A stretch of DNA of 7,632 nt from Faecimorpha stercoravium (GTDB taxonomy: Bacteria > Bacillota > Clostridia > Lachnospirales > Bianqueaceae). Shown here one piece after another: positions 5,479-7,632 of this stretch (position 1 is its first letter; the number at the start of each line of letters is the position of its first letter). The stretch covers positions 1-7,632 of the forward strand of contig DVGT01000043.1 of the NCBI GenBank assembly GCA_018712555.1. The letters run 5' to 3'. The position numbers and the translations under genes are program-made. The notes under the pieces are model-generated. The model made no database searches and was not told the DNA's origin. It saw only the letters and a list, made by a program, of their open reading frames with translations.

Positions 5479-7023
5479 ATGGAAAACGAAAAGATCATTG
5501 TTCTGGATTTTGGCGGCCAATACAATCAGCTTATCGCTCGACGTGTTCGAGAGTGTAATGTATACTGCGAAATTGCTTCCTACCGTACGGACTTGGAGGA
5601 AATCAAGGCGCAGCATCCGAAGGGAATTATCTTTACCGGTGGTCCGAACAGTGTCTATGATCCGGCATCACCCACCTATACAAAGGAAATCTTCGAATTA
5701 GGGATTCCTATCTTGGGCATATGCTATGGCGCTCAACTGATGATGCATCTTCTGGGCGGACGCGTCGGACGCGCTCCTGTTCGGGAATACGGAAAAATCG
5801 AAGTTCAGGTAGACACAAATACGGCTCTCTTTACGGACGTGTCTCCTTCAACCATCTGTTGGATGAGCCATAATGACTATATCGAGGAAATCGCTCCTGG
5901 CTTTACCGTGACCGCCCACAGTGCTCATTGTCCGGCGGCTGCTATGCAGGATGTTTCTCGTGGCCTGTATGCAGTACAATTCCATCCGGAAGTTCTGCAT
6001 ACACCGGAAGGCAAAAAGATGCTGTCTAACTTTGTCTATCAAGTATGCGGCTGTCACGGCGACTGGAAAATGGATACCTTTGTGGAGTCCACCATCGCAT
6101 CTCTTCGCGCCAAAGTCGGCAATGGCCGTGTATTGTGCGCACTGTCTGGCGGAGTGGATTCTTCCGTGGCGGCGGTTCTTCTTTCCAAGGCCGTCGGAAA
6201 TCAGCTCACCTGCGTATTCGTAGATACCGGACTCATGCGCAAGAACGAGGGCGACGAGGTCGAAGCCGTCTTTGGTCCCGAAGGTCCGTATCAGCTTCAT
6301 TTCATTCGCGTCAATGCACAGGAACGCTTCTTCTCCAAACTGGCCGGTGTAACCGATCCCGAGACCAAGCGTAAGATCATCGGCGAAGAGTTTATTCGTG
6401 TGTTTGAAGAGGAAGCCAAGAAAATTGGCGCCGTGGATTTCCTGGTACAGGGCACAATCTACCCCGATGTGGTAGAAAGCGGTCTGGGCGGCGAATCCAC
6501 CGTCATCAAATCCCATCACAACGTAGGCGGTTTGCCCGACTATGTAGATTTTAAGGAGATTATCGAACCGCTCCGCAACTTGTTTAAGGATGAGGTACGT
6601 CAAGCCGGTCTGGAACTCGGCATCCCGCACTACCTGGTTTACCGTCAGCCCTTCCCGGGTCCGGGTCTGGGCATCCGGATCATCGGAGAAGTAACACCCG
6701 ACAAGGTGCAAATGGTGCAGGAGGCGGACGCTATCTTCCGTGAAGAAGTCGCGTCTGCGGGTCTGGATACCCAGATCAATCAATACTTCGCCGCGCTGAC
6801 AAACATGCATTCCGTAGGCGTTATGGGTGACGAGCGCACGTATGACTATGCCATCGCGCTGCGTGCCGTGACCACAACAGACTTCATGACAGCCGAATCC
6901 GCCGAGCTGCCCTGGGAACTTCTGGGCAAGGTGGCTAACCGAATTGTCAACGAAGTGCCGCATGTGAATCGCGTCCTCTACGATTGTACCGGAAAACCGC
7001 CGGCAACGATTGAGTTTGAATAA
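5479..7023 (+). CDS. guaA: GMP synthase (glutamine-hydrolysing)
   Basis: Converts XMP to GMP using ATP and ammonia released from glutamine, the last step of de novo GMP synthesis in the cytoplasm. The 514-residue length is typical. The class I glutamine amidotransferase domain covers about 5-190: oxyanion region FTGGPNSVYD (52-61), nucleophile Cys82 in GICYGAQ, and His169/Glu171 in QFHPEV. The ATP-pyrophosphatase domain follows, with its P-loop SGGVDSS (223-229). The XMP-binding and dimerisation part has SHHNVGGLPDYV (345-356), PFPGPGLGIRIIGE (391-404) and the family ending KPPATIEFE. The start at 5479 has GAGGA eight bases upstream. It has its own promoter. The last codons form a 12-base sequence duplicated 121 bases further on, which matters because guaA 3' ends are known integration targets. 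Confidence 0.98.
   Translation: MENEKIIVLDFGGQYNQLIARRVRECNVYCEIASYRTDLEEIKAQHPKGIIFTGGPNSVYDPASPTYTKEIFELGIPILGICYGAQLMMHLLGGRVGRAPVREYGKIEVQVDTNTALFTDVSPSTICWMSHNDYIEEIAPGFTVTAHSAHCPAAAMQDVSRGLYAVQFHPEVLHTPEGKKMLSNFVYQVCGCHGDWKMDTFVESTIASLRAKVGNGRVLCALSGGVDSSVAAVLLSKAVGNQLTCVFVDTGLMRKNEGDEVEAVFGPEGPYQLHFIRVNAQERFFSKLAGVTDPETKRKIIGEEFIRVFEEEAKKIGAVDFLVQGTIYPDVVESGLGGESTVIKSHHNVGGLPDYVDFKEIIEPLRNLFKDEVRQAGLELGIPHYLVYRQPFPGPGLGIRIIGEVTPDKVQMVQEADAIFREEVASAGLDTQINQYFAALTNMHSVGVMGDERTYDYAIALRAVTTTDFMTAESAELPWELLGKVANRIVNEVPHVNRVLYDCTGKPPATIEFE
7009..7020 (+). repeat. Candidate attachment core in guaA 3' end (copy 1)
   Basis: ATTGAGTTTGAA encodes the last residues before the guaA stop codon. An exact copy occurs at 7130-7141. 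A gene-end duplication is the usual mark of site-specific integration that preserves the target gene. Confidence 0.5.
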
Positions 7024-7080
7024 GCAAAAAGTGGATATGAGGGGCAGAAAACCCTTGAAAACACTGACTTTTTGATTTTC

Positions 7081-7129
7081 AAATTCCCCATTTGATAGCA
7101 GATTGATAGCACTCGTCAAATCCCCATTT
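7081..7129 (+). repeat. Short direct repeats between the two guaA-end copies
   Basis: TTGATAGCA occurs twice with an 11-base period (7092-7100 and 7103-7111). TCCCCATTT occurs twice, 36 bases apart (7085-7093 and 7121-7129). Such clustered repeats beside an attachment core resemble arm-type integrase binding sites, which is an inference. The surrounding 7024-7199 is AT-rich and holds no gene. Confidence 0.45.
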
Positions 7130-7141
7130 ATTGAGTTTGAA
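7130..7141 (+). repeat. Candidate attachment core, second copy
   Basis: An exact 12-base copy of the guaA end (7009-7020), outside any gene and followed by AAGAAAAAT in place of the stop codon context. Confidence 0.5.
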
Positions 7142-7199
7142 AAGAAAAATCGGGTGGCTTGCGAGTAGCTTGAAAATCTTTATCTTTTTATTCATAAGT

Positions 7200-7241
7200 A
7201 AAAGGTCTAACTGATTTTTGCTAATCAGTTAGACCTTTTTT
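7200..7241. terminator. Strong bidirectional intrinsic terminator
   Basis: A perfect 17-bp stem (7200-7216 with 7223-7239) with a 6-base loop. On the plus strand it ends in a T-run (7236-7241), and on the minus strand in CCTTTTACTT. It can end guaA transcripts and those of the convergent gene at 7317-7632. Confidence 0.88.
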
Positions 7242-7316
7242 ATTTTGCTCTCATTTATCTGAATTTTCTGATTTTACGCAACAAACGGCCTCTCCCGTGT
7301 CCTACAAGTGAGAGGG

Positions 7317-7632
7317 TCAGATCAGGCCCTCCGGAGGCACCTTGGCGTGGATCTGGCTGCTGTCGTGCTCCGGGTAGTGGTAACGCCAGCGGTCGTACTC
7401 CTCCTGGGAGATCTCACCGGCCTCCAGTTTGGCTACCTGTTCCCGCCAGGCCCAGAGCATTTCATGCAGCCGGGCAGCATCCTCGTTTTTGCGGAAATCT
7501 ACCTGCAAGGCAAGCTCACCATCCTGCTCCGTGATCTTCAGACCGTAGTTGTCCTCCAGGGTAAACAATGTGTGCATCAGCCCTACATAGGAGTCTATGT
7601 CCGGGACGGAAAGGGCATGGGGCGAGACATCT
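7317..7632 (-). CDS. Unrecognised protein, C-terminal part (runs off the window)
   Basis: The minus frame is open from the right edge to a TGA at 7319-7317, giving at least 104 residues. An ATG at 7577 exists, but upstream codons (ALSVPDIDSYVGL) continue protein-like without a stop and no ribosome site is seen, so the true start is outside the window. The visible part reads as mixed alpha/beta: a strand-rich FTLEDNYGLKITEQ, then a helix with DFRKNEDAARLHEMLWAWRE, then the short motif GEISQEEYDRWRYHYPE near the end. That motif loosely recalls short C-terminal domains and accessory proteins of Clostridia integrative elements, but I cannot name the family. No tyrosine-integrase catalytic motif is present. 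The DNA here is visibly richer in G and C than the 300 bases to its left, which suits transferred DNA. The gene is convergent to guaA. Confidence 0.7.
   Translation of the reverse strand, partial: DVSPHALSVPDIDSYVGLMHTLFTLEDNYGLKITEQDGELALQVDFRKNEDAARLHEMLWAWREQVAKLEAGEISQEEYDRWRYHYPEHDSSQIHAKVPPEGLI

Noticed and set aside
5848..7119. 423-codon open frame antisense to guaA
   Set aside because: It is the complement of a clearly real guaA, has no ribosome site, and its protein has no recognisable domain. Its start lies in the AT-rich repeat region.
7288..7318. Stem of CCTCTC with GAGAGG just after the unrecognised gene
   Set aside because: Only six pairs with a large loop and no U-run. The terminator at 7200-7241 is a far better candidate.

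Overview
The window looks like a chromosomal segment from a Gram-positive anaerobe of the Clostridia (Lachnospiraceae- or Ruminococcaceae-like). The reasons are a type III glutamine synthetase, strong AGGAGG-type ribosome binding sites, sigma-A-like promoters, intrinsic hairpin-plus-U terminators, and roughly balanced base composition. The genus cannot be named from the sequence alone.

Layout. (a) 1-160, minus strand: a perfect consensus promoter is followed about 45 bases later by a very long terminator-type hairpin. This is a candidate small RNA or leader attenuator just downstream of a multidrug transporter gene. (b) 188-1710, minus: a MATE-family efflux pump with its own promoter, a palindrome over the -35 box and a hairpin in its leader. 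(c) 1769-1924, minus: the last 51 codons of an ABC exporter ATPase, a truncated remnant. (d) 1949-2368, minus: a small serine/glutamate/arginine- and glycine-rich lipoprotein gene with its own terminator. (e) 2504-2789: a 286-base inverted-repeat element with no transposase (MITE-like), built around two tandem copies of a 63/64-base hairpin unit. It abuts the stop codon of the next gene. (f) 2794-4878, minus: type III glutamine synthetase. (g) 4970-5290, minus: a four-helix membrane protein of unknown function. (h) 5367-7023, plus: guaA (GMP synthase), divergent from the membrane protein gene, with a short structured leader. (i) 7009-7316: the guaA 3' end and an AT-rich gap holding a second copy of the last 12 in-frame bases of guaA, other short direct repeats, and a strong two-way terminator. 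(j) 7317-7632, minus: the C-terminal part of an unrecognised gene in visibly GC-richer DNA, running off the window.

How it fits together. Glutamine synthetase makes glutamine and GMP synthase consumes it, but the two genes have separate promoters on opposite strands. No shared control is visible. The left part is a drug-export and envelope neighbourhood with signs of decay (ABC remnant) and mobile DNA (the MITE-like element). The right end has features expected where integrative elements enter the 3' end of guaA: a duplicated gene end, clustered short repeats, and a change in composition into unfamiliar coding sequence.

No complete new multi-gene system is visible. The best candidates for something undescribed are the promoter-plus-hairpin RNA at the left edge, the tandem-hairpin element, and the guaA-end junction.
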